DNA of 64,000 bases from assembly GCA_963803425.1 (NCBI GenBank), contig CAWDMA010000001.1, positions 1,550,001 through 1,614,000 of the forward strand. Reading direction: 5' to 3'. A program made the position numbers and the translations under genes. Source of the DNA: DASPWW01 sp963803425. GTDB lineage: Bacteria; Actinomycetota; Thermoleophilia; Solirubrobacterales; 70-9. A model generated the notes under the pieces. It was not told the origin of the DNA and did no database searches. It was given only the letters and a program-made list of their open reading frames with translations. Shown here piece by piece: positions 15,272-23,834 of this stretch (positions are counted from its first letter, which is position 1; every line of letters starts with the position of its first letter).

Positions 15272-15547
15272 TCAGGGCTGGTCGTCGTCGACGACCGCGA
15301 TCGCGTCGACCTCGATCAGGCAGCCGGGATGGGCGAGGGCCGTCGCACCGATCAGCGCGTCGACCGGCTTGTGGTCTCCGAACACCGCCGAGCGGCCCGC
15401 TTCGATCGCAGCCAGATGCTCGGGCGGGTAGCCGACCACGAAGATCGTCAGCTTCGCGACCTGGTCGGGCCGCGCGCCGGTGGCGACGATCGCCTGTGAG
15501 TAGGTCTGCGGGGTGGCGAGGTCGGCCGGGTTCAGCGCCTGGAGCAC
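15272..15547 (-). pseudogene. Internally deleted RidA/YjgF-family gene
   Basis: The 91-residue product starts like a RidA-family protein (LNPADLATPQTYSQAIVATG) and ends like one (VAKLTIFVVGYPPEHL... IEVDAIAVV). The middle part, about 35-40 residues that normally hold the central strands and the helix ending ALAAAGARPDQV, is missing; ATGARP joins straight to DQVAKL. The frame is intact, so it could be expressed, but the trimer fold is unlikely to form. The GTG start lies 1 nt after the upstream stop. Rid proteins normally hydrolyse reactive imines. Confidence 0.65.
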
Positions 15548-15548
15548 C

Positions 15549-15836
15549 TCAAGAGAGCGATCGCTGCAGCTTGATCTCGCAGGCGTCCACGGACGCCCGC
15601 GTGCCTGGAGTGTCGGAGGCATCCATCTGCTCGAACACGGCACTCGCCGCCCGCAGCGTTTCTTCGGACTCGAAGTATCCGACGAAGACGGCCGTTCCCT
15701 GTGCCTCGTCGAACAACAGCTCCATCCCGGTCGAATCGACGCCGTCCGGCGGACCGTCGTCTCCCTCGACGCGGGCGACGACCTCCTGGATCCTCTCCGC
15801 GGTAACCCCGGTGAACCTGACGACTCGTGCGTGCAT
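15549..15836 (-). CDS. Small dimeric alpha-beta barrel-like protein
   Basis: A 95-residue protein beginning MHARVVRFTGVTAERIQEVV, with TGMELLFDEAQGTAVFVGYFES and ASVDACEIKLQR. The pattern (strand, helix, GxELL-type turn, strand with F/Y-G-F/Y, helix, last strand) suggests an antibiotic-monooxygenase-like ferredoxin fold. No enzyme active site is evident. It lies 1 nt upstream of the truncated RidA gene and is probably coupled to it. Confidence 0.65.
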   Translation of the reverse strand: MHARVVRFTGVTAERIQEVVARVEGDDGPPDGVDSTGMELLFDEAQGTAVFVGYFESEETLRAASAVFEQMDASDTPGTRASVDACEIKLQRSLS

Positions 15837-15908
15837 GTGCGCCTCCCGTGCTTTTGGCTGCTGCGGCCTCGACTGGCCCGCTCTGCCGCAGCCTACTCCT
15901 GGCAGGCC

Positions 15909-16895
15909 TCAGGAAGCCCCGATCAGCGAAGCGGGGTTCTCAGACAGGATCGCCGACTTCTCCTGCGATCCCAAGGCTTCCAGCCCGTTGATCCACTCGA
16001 CGGCGTCATCGAGGATCATCTTCGCCGGGTAGTCGGTGCCGAGCACGACCCGGTCGGCTCCCACGGTGTCGATCAGAAAGCGCAGCGTGGCTTCGCTGTG
16101 CGTGCACGAGTCGTAGTAGAACCTCCGGAGGTACTCGCTCGGCGCCCGCTCCAGGTTTCGCGTCGCGTCCTCGAACCCCGGGATCCCCTCCACCCCGGCC
16201 CGCCACGCCTTGTCCATCCTCGCGATCCCGAACGCGACGTATCCCCCCGCGTGGCAGAGGCAGAGCCGCAGCTCCGGAAACTCGTCGATGACGCCGCCGA
16301 ACACGAGCGACCCGAAGGTGAGCGCGCGCTCGACGAGGTTGCCGATCGAGTTCGAGAGCGCGTAGCGGCTCGTTCGCGCGTCCACCAGGGTGGGACCACC
16401 CTGGTGGAACAGCACCACCGCGCCGAGCTCCTCGGCCGCACGCCAGAAGGGGCGGAACTCGGGCTCGTCGTACGTGGCGCCCTTGACGTGGTCGTCGATC
16501 ATCACGCCGCACGCTCCACGCTCGACCATCGCGTACTCGAGCTCGGCGATCGCGGCGGCGACGTCCTGCATCGGAACCGTGCCGGCGATCGCGAACCGCT
16601 CGGGGAACTCCTCGCGCATCCCGGCGAGCTCGTCGAGGCACTCGCGGGCGATCACCCGGGCGTCCTCCGGATCCCGGTCGTAGCAGTAGAAGCCGGTATT
16701 GGGTGAGAGCACCTGCGCGCCGACCCCCATCGCGTCCATCTCCGCTACGCGCTCGGCCGCGGGGAGCGAGAACTTGGGGATCTCGAGCTCACCCGTCGCC
16801 GCCGTCAGGCCGTGCCACTCGCCGCCGTCCGCGACGGCATCCCGAAACCGGCGCGGCGTCACGTGGGTGTGGACGTCAATCGTGGTCGAGGCCAG
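15909..16895 (-). CDS. Amidohydrolase of the ACMSD-like (amidohydrolase 2) family
   Basis: About 328 residues. DVHTHVTPRRF gives the HxH metal motif near the N-terminus, GVMIDDHV and VLFHQGG the mid-barrel residues, LCLCHAGGYVAFG a later His, and VVLGTDYPAKM the catalytic Asp. This is the ACMSD/gamma-resorcylate decarboxylase-like family of TIM-barrel enzymes acting on cyclic or aromatic acids. No ATG/GTG/TTG lies between the cupin stop (16940) and the HxH motif; a CTG at 16893-16895, 9 nt after GGAGGA, is the best start. It follows the cupin gene on the same strand. Confidence 0.82.
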   Translation of the reverse strand: MASTTIDVHTHVTPRRFRDAVADGGEWHGLTAATGELEIPKFSLPAAERVAEMDAMGVGAQVLSPNTGFYCYDRDPEDARVIARECLDELAGMREEFPERFAIAGTVPMQDVAAAIAELEYAMVERGACGVMIDDHVKGATYDEPEFRPFWRAAEELGAVVLFHQGGPTLVDARTSRYALSNSIGNLVERALTFGSLVFGGVIDEFPELRLCLCHAGGYVAFGIARMDKAWRAGVEGIPGFEDATRNLERAPSEYLRRFYYDSCTHSEATLRFLIDTVGADRVVLGTDYPAKMILDDAVEWINGLEALGSQEKSAILSENPASLIGAS

Positions 16896-16939
16896 GGCCC
16901 GGACTCCTCCAGTTGTCGACTGCGCCGCCAGCGGACCGC

Positions 16940-17386
16940 TCAGTGGGGCTCGGGTGGTGGCGCCGGGGTGAGCCCGTGTCTGCCCATGACCTCGCCGATC
17001 CGCGCGAGATCGGGTGGCCCGCCGCCGGCATCTGCGAACACGGCTGCGATATCCAGAAAGTACGCGGGGCCGAACACTCCGGGAGTGGCGATCGCGAGCG
17101 CCTTCGCGTCGAGCTCGCCGCGGTTGTCGAAGTGATGCACGACGCCGCGCGGTATGCACACCGCCTCACCCGCGACGACATCCACCGGTTCGCCGTCCAC
17201 CGTCCACGTGGAAACGCCCTCGAGCCCGTAGATCGTCTCCTCGAAACCGTCGTGGCTGTGGGGAGCCGGCATCCTCCCACCGGCCGTAATGCCCACCTCG
17301 AACACCGCCACGGTCCCATCCGAGTCCGCACCCTCGACGAGGAACCTGACGGTGGTATCGCCGAGGCGGATCACGTCTTTGGTCAC
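16940..17386 (-). CDS. Cupin-domain protein upstream of the amidohydrolase
   Basis: A 148-residue cupin: PAPHSHDGFEETIYGLEGVST carries the His/His/Glu metal triad, and GEAVCIPRGVVHHFDNRGEL the second motif. The last third (PAYFLDIAAVFADAGGGPPD) resembles quercetin-dioxygenase-like cupins in which a helical tail covers the barrel. The GTG start is followed by TKDVIRLGDTTVRF. With the amidohydrolase 44 nt downstream it may form a small catabolic pair, but the substrate is not predictable. Confidence 0.82.
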   Translation of the reverse strand: MTKDVIRLGDTTVRFLVEGADSDGTVAVFEVGITAGGRMPAPHSHDGFEETIYGLEGVSTWTVDGEPVDVVAGEAVCIPRGVVHHFDNRGELDAKALAIATPGVFGPAYFLDIAAVFADAGGGPPDLARIGEVMGRHGLTPAPPPEPH

Positions 17387-17450
17387 GGCCGCGAGCCTAT
17401 CCCATGAATCGCCACGGGCGGCCCTCCCACGCGACGTAGACTCGCCCCCG

Positions 17451-17861
17451 GTGGACGAGCGGGGCAAGCTCGAGGTCTTCGCGCGTGAGATCGATGCATG
17501 GAACAAAGGCGATCTCGACCTCGTCCTGGCCGAGCTCGCTGTGGACCACGAATGGGACCTGACGCGCTCCGCGATTCCCGGTGAGAAGGAGGCCCACCAC
17601 GGACATGCCGCGTACCTGGCCTTCGCCCGCCGCTGGCGCGACGCGCTCGGTCCGACCCAACTGGAGATCGCCGAAGCGAAGGAGCTGCCGGATGGCCGTC
17701 TGTTCACGAGACTCGTTCACACCGGCGTCGGGGCGCGCAGCGGTGCTTCGGTCCAGCGCACGACCGTCCAGATCCTCAGCTTCGACGACGACAAGGTGGC
17801 CCGCACCGTGGTGTACGGCGACCTCAGCGAGGGCCGCGCAGCCGCAGGCCTCCAGTCCTGA
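17451..17861 (+). CDS. NTF2-like (SnoaL-type) protein
   Basis: A 136-residue SnoaL-fold protein: GKLEVFAREIDAWNKGDLDLVL, AVDHEWDLTRSAIPGEKEA, YLAFARRWRDALGPTQLEI and the closing strands RTTVQILSFDDDKVARTVVY. The GTG start lies 9 nt after a TAGACT -10-like box (17436-17441), arguing for a leaderless mRNA; longer open sequence upstream overlaps the divergent cupin. Role unknown. Confidence 0.82.
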   Translation: MDERGKLEVFAREIDAWNKGDLDLVLAELAVDHEWDLTRSAIPGEKEAHHGHAAYLAFARRWRDALGPTQLEIAEAKELPDGRLFTRLVHTGVGARSGASVQRTTVQILSFDDDKVARTVVYGDLSEGRAAAGLQS

Positions 17862-17919
17862 TCCGGGCGCCGGAAGACGGCCCGGGAGGGTCGCGGCGGC
17901 GCCCGTAGTATGCGCCGCT

Positions 17920-18975
17920 ATGCCGGACCCGATCGACGACGTGCGCTCGTTCGACCCGATCGCCTACGTGCAGGCGATCGGGCTGCAGCCCGAGGACTGC
18001 TACGGCTTCCTCCCGACCGAGCACGAGGACGTCACCCCGTACCTGTTCCTGTACCGGGATCGCTCGGAGTACGAGCGGGCGCGCGCCGCGCTGCCGTTCG
18101 CTCAACCCGACCGCGGCTTGGGCCCGATCCCGATCGACCCGGCCCAGCAGGTCGAGGTGGACCTGGAGCGCGATCTCCCGGGCGGGGCGGACGGCAGCCT
18201 GGGGCGGAAGATCGCCGCCGCGCAGCGGATGCCCGAGGCGTACGGCGGCGGGCTGTCAGCCGCAGGCGCGGCGCCCTCCGCCCCCGAGCCCGAAGAGCTG
18301 GTCAGGCTCGCCAAGCTCGTCGCCTCGGGTGAGATCGACCACCCCGAGTACATGCGGCGCGTGGCCGAGGCGACCAGCCCGCCCGATCCGGTCGCGGCGG
18401 CCCCGCAGGATCCCGCCCCCGCTGCACCCGATGGCACCGGGGACGATGCGGGGGGGATCGTGGCGCAGCGGCTGTACCCGGAGATGGGGATGCGCTCGAG
18501 CCGGCGCCAGGTCAACCACTTCCTTCCGCGCTACGGCGAGATGCTGGGGCTGCGCTCGGAGGACGTATACGGCCTGCTGCCGCGCACCACCCACTACACC
18601 TCGGTCGATCCCGACAGCATCGCCTCGGACACCAAGGAGTGGGACGACTTCTGGATCGTGTACCGCGATCGCGCCGAGTACGAGCGGGGCCGTCAGGCCT
18701 GGGCCGAGGAGATGAGCAAGGACGGCAAGTGGCCCGGAGCTGTGCGCGTGGCCGGCGTCGGCGAGGCGCCACCGATCCCGCACGACGGCGCCGCGCTGAA
18801 GATCGAGAAGGACCGGTGGCCGCGACGCAAGCTTGTCGTGCGCGAGCAGGGGTCCGACCTCGCCGACAGCCTGCGAGAGAAGATCGCCAAGTGGGGGTAC
18901 GAGCCCGAGGACTCGCTGGGGCTGTGCCCCGACTTCGACAACGGCAGCATCTACTTCGCGTGGCGCGGGCGCTGA
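17920..18975 (+). CDS. Uncharacterised 351-residue protein with duplicated module
   Basis: I do not recognise the family. Two related blocks are visible: one at about residues 22-60 (GLQPEDCYGFLP... YLFLYRDRSEYERARAAL) and one at about 206-255 (GLRSEDVYGLLP... FWIVYRDRAEYERGRQAW). A third shortened copy may end the protein (PEDSLGLCPDFDNGSIYFAW). Between them lies a SHOCT-like short helix (EELVRLAKLVASGEIDHPEY) and a Pro/Ala linker. No signal peptide or membrane helix. The ATG follows a TAGTAT box by 14 nt. The repeats suggest a binding scaffold. Confidence 0.75.
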   Translation: MPDPIDDVRSFDPIAYVQAIGLQPEDCYGFLPTEHEDVTPYLFLYRDRSEYERARAALPFAQPDRGLGPIPIDPAQQVEVDLERDLPGGADGSLGRKIAAAQRMPEAYGGGLSAAGAAPSAPEPEELVRLAKLVASGEIDHPEYMRRVAEATSPPDPVAAAPQDPAPAAPDGTGDDAGGIVAQRLYPEMGMRSSRRQVNHFLPRYGEMLGLRSEDVYGLLPRTTHYTSVDPDSIASDTKEWDDFWIVYRDRAEYERGRQAWAEEMSKDGKWPGAVRVAGVGEAPPIPHDGAALKIEKDRWPRRKLVVREQGSDLADSLREKIAKWGYEPEDSLGLCPDFDNGSIYFAWRGR

Positions 18976-19001
18976 CGGTCGAACGCCGGGCCGCCCGACC
19001 C

Positions 19002-19071
19002 CTACTCCAGCGTCTTCTCCACCCTGATCTCGAACGCCTCCAGCACGTCGCCGACCTTCACGTCCTGGTAG
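19002..19071 (-). repeat. Duplicated 3' end of infB (remote copy)
   Basis: This 70-nt stretch repeats the last 73 nt of infB (19610-19682). Both begin CTACTCCAGCGTCTTCTC and share a 30-nt exact block near their end that finishes TCCTGGTAG; they differ by one 3-nt gap and a few substitutions. On the minus strand it still reads YQDVKVGDVLEAFE...VEKTLE-stop, the C-terminus of IF-2, but no coding sequence joins it upstream. The two copies flank the NTF2-like gene at 19085-19525. Confidence 0.85.
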
Positions 19072-19084
19072 TCGCTCCTGCCGA

Positions 19085-19525
19085 CTAGCCGCGTTGTATT
19101 GCCGACCCCGAGCGCGCCGCCGCGCGGCGCGCCTCTTCGTGCCCCGCAAGGACCTCCATTCGCAGCAGCCGTCGATCGCGAAAGGTGAGCAGCCAACCCA
19201 AGGGCTGATCGAGCTCGACGCCGCTCTCGCGGCCGCGCATGTGCAGCTCTCCCAGCACCAGGACGCGCCCTCCGTCCAGCTCGGTCCAGCTTTCCGGCGA
19301 GCTGTACCACTCCTCGAACTGCTCATCGATCTCGGCCACCCAGCGGCGAACGCCTTCCTCTCCACGATATGGGCCACCCTGGGTTGAGGACAGCGGCGTA
19401 TGGAACTCAACATCGGGATCGAGCCACTCTCCGTCCACCTCGCGCTCTCCAACGTTCCACCAGATGAACATCTGTTTCGCGACTTCCAAGCACTCACCCG
19501 ACGGCGGATCTGCCATTTCACGCAC
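19085..19525 (-). CDS. NTF2-like protein inserted between the two infB 3' ends
   Basis: A 146-residue SnoaL/NTF2-fold protein: CLEVAKQMFIWWNVGEREVDG, VEFHTPLSSTQGGPYRGEEGV, RRWVAEIDEQFEEWYSSPES and LVLGELHMRGRESGVELDQP. The start is either the GTG at 19525 or the in-frame ATG at 19514-19516. It sits immediately downstream of infB between the true infB end and a partial copy of it, which suggests it arrived with the duplication. Function unknown. Confidence 0.78.
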   Translation of the reverse strand: MREMADPPSGECLEVAKQMFIWWNVGEREVDGEWLDPDVEFHTPLSSTQGGPYRGEEGVRRWVAEIDEQFEEWYSSPESWTELDGGRVLVLGELHMRGRESGVELDQPLGWLLTFRDRRLLRMEVLAGHEEARRAAARSGSAIQRG

Positions 19526-19609
19526 GCTACCGGGCCGAACGCAGCCGGCGCGGTGCGCGCGACACGGGACCGCAAGCGCCGACCCTGCCGACCCGCCCCC
19601 ACGGCCCGG

Positions 19610-21823
19610 CTACTCCAGCGTCTTCTCGACCTGCTTCGTCTCGAACGCCTCGAGCACGTCGCCGACCTTCACGTCCTGGTAGCCGTCGAGGGTGATCCCG
19701 CACTCGAGCCCCGACTCGACCTCGCCGACGTCGTCCTTGAACCGGCGCAGGGAGCCGATCCTGCCGGTCCAGATCACGGTGCCGTCGCGGATCAGACGGA
19801 CGTTCGAGTTGCGAGTGATCCTGCCCTCGTTCACCTGGGAGCCGGCGATAGTGCCCCAGCGCGAGGAGCGGAAGAGCTCCTTGATCTCGGCCTCGCCGAC
19901 GGTCTCCTCGACCTCCTCGGGCTCGAGCATGCCCTCCATCGCGGCGCGGAGCTCCTCGGTGACCTTGTAGATCACCGAGTAGGTGCGAATCTCGATTCCC
20001 TCGGACTCGGCGGCGCGGCGCGCCTCAGCGCCGGGGCGGACGTTGAAGCCGATGATGATCGCGTCGGAGGCCGAGGCCAGCATCACGTCGGACTCGTTGA
20101 TCCCGCCCGGAGCCGCATGGATCACGTTCACCGTGACCTGGTCCTGCGGCAGCTTCGCCATCTCATCCTGGAGCGCCTCGAGCGAGCCCCCGACATCCGC
20201 CTTCAGGACGATGTTGAGCTCCTTGATCTCGCCCGCCGTCGCCTTCGCGAAGACCTCCTCCAGGGTGGTCTTTCGGGCCTCCTGGCGGGCGAGGGCCTCG
20301 GTCTTCAGGCGCGTCGCGCGCTCCTGCGCCAGGTGCCGCGCGGTGCGCTCGTTCTCGACCACGTGCACCCGCTCGCCGGCTTCCGGAACGCCCTGGAAGC
20401 CGAGCACCTCGACCGGCATTCCGGGGGACGCCTCCTCGACGCGAGCGCCGGTGTAGTCGTGCATCGCGCGCACCTTCCCCCACTCCGGCCCCGAGACGAC
20501 GGCGTCGCCGACGTTCATGGTGCCGCGCTGTACGAGGACCGTCGCCACCGGGCCGCGGCCCTGGTCGAGCTGCGACTCGACGACCGTGCCGGAGGCCTCC
20601 GCGTTCGGGTTCGCCTTCAGCTCCTCGAGCTCGGAGACCAGCGCGATCATCTGCAGAAGGTTGTCGAGGCCGGCCCGGGTCTTCGCAGACACGTCGCAGT
20701 AGATCGTCTCCCCGCCCCACTCCTCGGGGTTGAGGTCGTGGCCGGCGAGCTCCGTGCGGACCCGGTCGGGCTGGGCGTTCTCCTTGTCGACCTTGTTGAC
20801 GGCGACCATGATCGGGACGCCGGCGGCGCGAGCGTGATCGATCGCCTCGACCGTCTGCGGCATCACGCCGTCGTCCGCCGCGACGACGATCACGGCGATG
20901 TCGGTGACCTGGGCGCCGCGGGCCCGCATCGCGGTGAACGCCTCGTGGCCCGGGGTGTCGATAAAGGTGATCGGCCTGCCGTCCTCGTGCACCTGGTAGG
21001 CGCCGATGTGCTGGGTGATGCCACCGGCCTCGCCGGCGACGACCTCGGTCTCCCGGATCGCGTCGAGCAGCGAGGTCTTCCCGTGGTCTACGTGGCCCAT
21101 CACCGTCACGACCGGACCGCGCTCCTCGAGGTCGGCCTCATCGTCGTCGAACGCCGGCTCGACCTCCTCCTCCTCGGCGGCGGAGACGATCTCCACCTTG
21201 CGGTCGAACACACTCGCGAGCTCCCGGATCGTGTCGTCGGGCAGCGTCTGGGTGAGCGTGGCCATCTCGCCGCGCTCCATCAGCTTCTTGATCAGCTCGG
21301 CGCTGCCGAGGTCGAGCGTCTCGGCTACCTCCTTCACGGTGGCGCCGGAATTGACCTTCGTCGGATCGGGCTCGACCTCGGGTACGGGCTGGGAAGGCGG
21401 CTCCAGCAGCGGACGGCGACGGCGGCCTCCGCGGCGGCGCGGCGGGCGGCGCGGCGGCGCCTGCGGCATGTGCTCGCGGCGCGCGGCCTGCGAGTCGATC
21501 ACGACGCGGCGGCGCTTGCCGGCTCCTCCACCCGGGGCGGCGCCCGGCTTCACCGGGCGCTCGCGCTGCACCTGCCCGCCCTGGCCCTGGCCGTTGCCCG
21601 CGGGCGCCGGCTTCGGGGCGTCCTGTGCAGCGGGCGCGGAGGCACCGTCCCCGGCCCCGTCGGTGGCGGGCTTGCCGGCGGCGAGCGCCTTCAGCGCCAC
21701 CTCCTCCTCGACGCTCGAGGCAGCCGCCTTCGCCTCGATCCCGGCAGCGTTCAGCGCAGCGAGGACATCCTTGCTCTTCAGGCCCCGCTGCTTGGCGATC
21801 TCGTGGACGCGCTTCTTTGCCAT
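19610..21823 (-). CDS. infB: Translation initiation factor IF-2
   Basis: A 737-residue IF-2. An N-terminal IF2N domain (AKKRVHEIAKQRGLKSKDVL) is followed by an Ala/Pro/Arg-rich linker. The GTPase carries G1 GHVDHGKTSLLDAI, G3 DTPGHEAFTAM, G4 NKVDKENA and G5 VSAKT, and domains II-IV follow, ending EAFETKQVEKTLE. IF-2 places fMet-tRNA on the ribosome. The N-terminal region is short for an actinobacterium, where IF-2 often exceeds 900 residues. Third gene of rimP-nusA-infB, 14 nt after nusA; no ylxR lies between them. Confidence 0.97.
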   Translation of the reverse strand: MAKKRVHEIAKQRGLKSKDVLAALNAAGIEAKAAASSVEEEVALKALAAGKPATDGAGDGASAPAAQDAPKPAPAGNGQGQGGQVQRERPVKPGAAPGGGAGKRRRVVIDSQAARREHMPQAPPRRPPRRRGGRRRRPLLEPPSQPVPEVEPDPTKVNSGATVKEVAETLDLGSAELIKKLMERGEMATLTQTLPDDTIRELASVFDRKVEIVSAAEEEEVEPAFDDDEADLEERGPVVTVMGHVDHGKTSLLDAIRETEVVAGEAGGITQHIGAYQVHEDGRPITFIDTPGHEAFTAMRARGAQVTDIAVIVVAADDGVMPQTVEAIDHARAAGVPIMVAVNKVDKENAQPDRVRTELAGHDLNPEEWGGETIYCDVSAKTRAGLDNLLQMIALVSELEELKANPNAEASGTVVESQLDQGRGPVATVLVQRGTMNVGDAVVSGPEWGKVRAMHDYTGARVEEASPGMPVEVLGFQGVPEAGERVHVVENERTARHLAQERATRLKTEALARQEARKTTLEEVFAKATAGEIKELNIVLKADVGGSLEALQDEMAKLPQDQVTVNVIHAAPGGINESDVMLASASDAIIIGFNVRPGAEARRAAESEGIEIRTYSVIYKVTEELRAAMEGMLEPEEVEETVGEAEIKELFRSSRWGTIAGSQVNEGRITRNSNVRLIRDGTVIWTGRIGSLRRFKDDVGEVESGLECGITLDGYQDVKVGDVLEAFETKQVEKTLE

Positions 21824-21837
21824 CGGCTCCCGTCCGG

Positions 21838-23390
21838 CTACTCAGCCGGCTCCTTCTCCGGGGCGATCGCGCCGTCGCCCTGCTCGGTCTCCGCGACCGC
21901 CTCCGCGGCCTCGACCTCCGCGAGCGCCTCCGACTCGTTCGCGACGGCGGCGTCCTCGGAGAGCTCCTCCTCCGCCACAGGCTCCTCCCCCGCGACTGCC
22001 TCGTCGACCGACGCCTCCTCCGCCGAGTCCTCAGCGGCGGCGGCCTCGGCGCGGGCGACCAGCGGGGCGAGCTCGCCGTCGTCTGCGTCCGGGTCGGCTA
22101 GCTTGCCGATCTCCTCCTCGGACAGCGGCGCCACCGCCGCGACGCTGTTGGTGCCGACCCGCGACAGCGCCTGGTGCTGCGGAAGCCCGCAGTAGCGCGA
22201 TCCCGACAGCGCCGCGTTCGGGCACCGGCGGCCGTTGGAGAGGACCGCGGAGCAGCGGCCGTCCGCATCCTCCCCACCCTCGATCTCGATCTCGCCCTCG
22301 ACCTGGCTGAACTCGGTCTCCGACTTGATGTCGACCTTCCACCCGGTCAGCTTCGCGGCGAGCCGGGCGTTCTGCCCGTCGCGCCCGATCGCCAGCGAGA
22401 GCTGATCGTCGGGGACGATCACGGTCGCCTCCTTGGTCTGGTCGTCGACCAGCACCTCGCGGACGCGCGCCGGCGACAGCGCCTTGGCGACGAACCTTGC
22501 CGGCTCCTCGTTGAAGGGGATGATGTCGATCTTCTCGCCGCGCAGCTCGGACACGACCATCCGCACCCGCGACCCCCGCGGGCCGACGCAGGCGCCGACC
22601 GGATCGACGCCGTCGGCGTGCGAGATCACCGCGATCTTCGACCGGTAGCCCGGCTCGCGAGCGACGTTGACGATCTCGACCAGCTTGTCGGCGATCTCCG
22701 GGACCTCGAGCTCGAACAGCTTCCGGATCAGCTCCGGGTTGCGGCGGGAAACCACGATCGTCGGGCCCTTGCCCTCGCCGGACACGTCCGTGATCACGGC
22801 CTTCACCCGGGCGCCGTGGTCGTAGCGCTCGTTCCACACCTGCTCGGACTTGGCAGCAGCGCCTCGACACGCTCCCGGAGCTGGACCAGCGTGTAGCGAC
22901 TGTCGGACTGCTGGATCAGGCCGGTGACCAGCTCGCCGACGCGGTCCTGGTACTCGTCGTACATCATCGCCCGCTCCGCCTCGCGGATCCGCTGCAGGAT
23001 CACCTGCTTCGCCGTCTGAGCGGCGATCCGCCCGAAGTCGCCAGGGGTGACGTCGCGACTGGTGATCTGGTCCTCGTAGGGGCGGAGCCGCTCCGGGTCG
23101 AGCTCGGGCTCCTCGGGCTCGCGCAGCTCTCCAGTCTCCGGGTCGATCTCCCGCTCGGCCTCGATCGCCTCCTGGACGAGCTGCTCCTCGAGCTCCGGAG
23201 GCAGGATCAGCTCGAAGACTCGGAAGTCGGCGGTGTCGCGGTCGAGGTCGACCTTCGCGTACTTCGCCGCGCCCGGGGTCTTCTTGTACGCGGACAGCAG
23301 CGCGTCCTCGAGCGCCGACATCAGCGTGTCGGAGGCGATCCCCTTCTCCTGCTCGAGTGCTCTGACGGCCTCGACGATCTCCCTGGTCAT
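21838..23390 (-). CDS. nusA: Transcription termination/antitermination factor NusA (frameshifted)
   Basis: NusA split into two frames. The N-terminal domain (MTREIVEAVRALEQEKGIAS) and start of S1 read in one frame to ...RERVEALLP; the rest of S1 (RYDHGARVKAVITDVSG), both KH domains (VGACVGPRGSRVRMVVSEL; LAIGRDGQNARLAAKL) and the C-terminus read in another. Adding one base near 22850-22853 restores LLPKSEQVWNERY. The C-terminus has a Cys/His motif (C-X9-C-X10-C-X4-H, about 22165-22258) and an acidic Ala/Glu tail instead of further helical repeats. nusA is essential, so a sequence error is likelier than a true null. Start overlaps rimP (ATGA). Confidence 0.9.
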
Positions 23391-23824
23391 GTCGGGGGCA
23401 CCTCCGGGGGCTCGGGAACGAGGTTGGAGCGACGAACGGTATCCAGCGGGATCTCCACCGACGCGCCGTCGGAGTCGACCGACACGCTGCGCTCGTTCGC
23501 GGCGGTGAGCGTGCCGGTGAAGCTGCGGCGGCCGTCTACGTCCTCCCGGGTGCGGACCCGGATCCGGCGGCCGAGAAAGCGGCGGAAGTGCTCGGGCTTC
23601 GTGAGGCGGCGGTCAAGCCCCGGCGAGGAGACCTCGAGCGAGTACGACTCGAGCAGATCACGGAGATCGTTGGTGACCCGCTCGCACAGCGCCAGGTCCA
23701 CCCCTGCGGGGTGGTCGATGTAGAGCCGAAGGGCGTCGCCGGAGGGGCGCTCGAGCGCGATCAGCTCGGTCTCGGGCTCGCGTCGGCCCAGCCTTTCCTC
23801 GATGATCTGCTGCAGGTCGTCCAT
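23387..23824 (-). CDS. rimP: Ribosome maturation factor RimP
   Basis: A 145-residue RimP, which helps assemble the 30S subunit. RPSGDALRLYIDHPAGVDLALCERVTNDL is the conserved N-terminal domain core, then LEVSSPGLDRRLTKPEHFRRFLGRRI (the family signature SPGLDRPL variant) and a C-terminal SH3-like barrel. I set the start at the ATG 23822-23824, right after GAGGAG; a longer frame to 23932 runs through a terminator hairpin. The stop overlaps nusA (ATGA), the usual rimP-nusA-infB operon. Confidence 0.92.
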   Translation of the reverse strand: MDDLQQIIEERLGRREPETELIALERPSGDALRLYIDHPAGVDLALCERVTNDLRDLLESYSLEVSSPGLDRRLTKPEHFRRFLGRRIRVRTREDVDGRRSFTGTLTAANERSVSVDSDGASVEIPLDTVRRSNLVPEPPEVPPT

Positions 23825-23834
23825 CTCCTCGTCG

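Noticed and set aside
19400..22195. A 931-codon open frame on the plus strand opposite infB and nusA
   Set aside because: It has a low-complexity Leu/Asp/Arg-rich product with no family motif and lies exactly antisense to two conserved genes; GC-rich codons leave antisense frames open.
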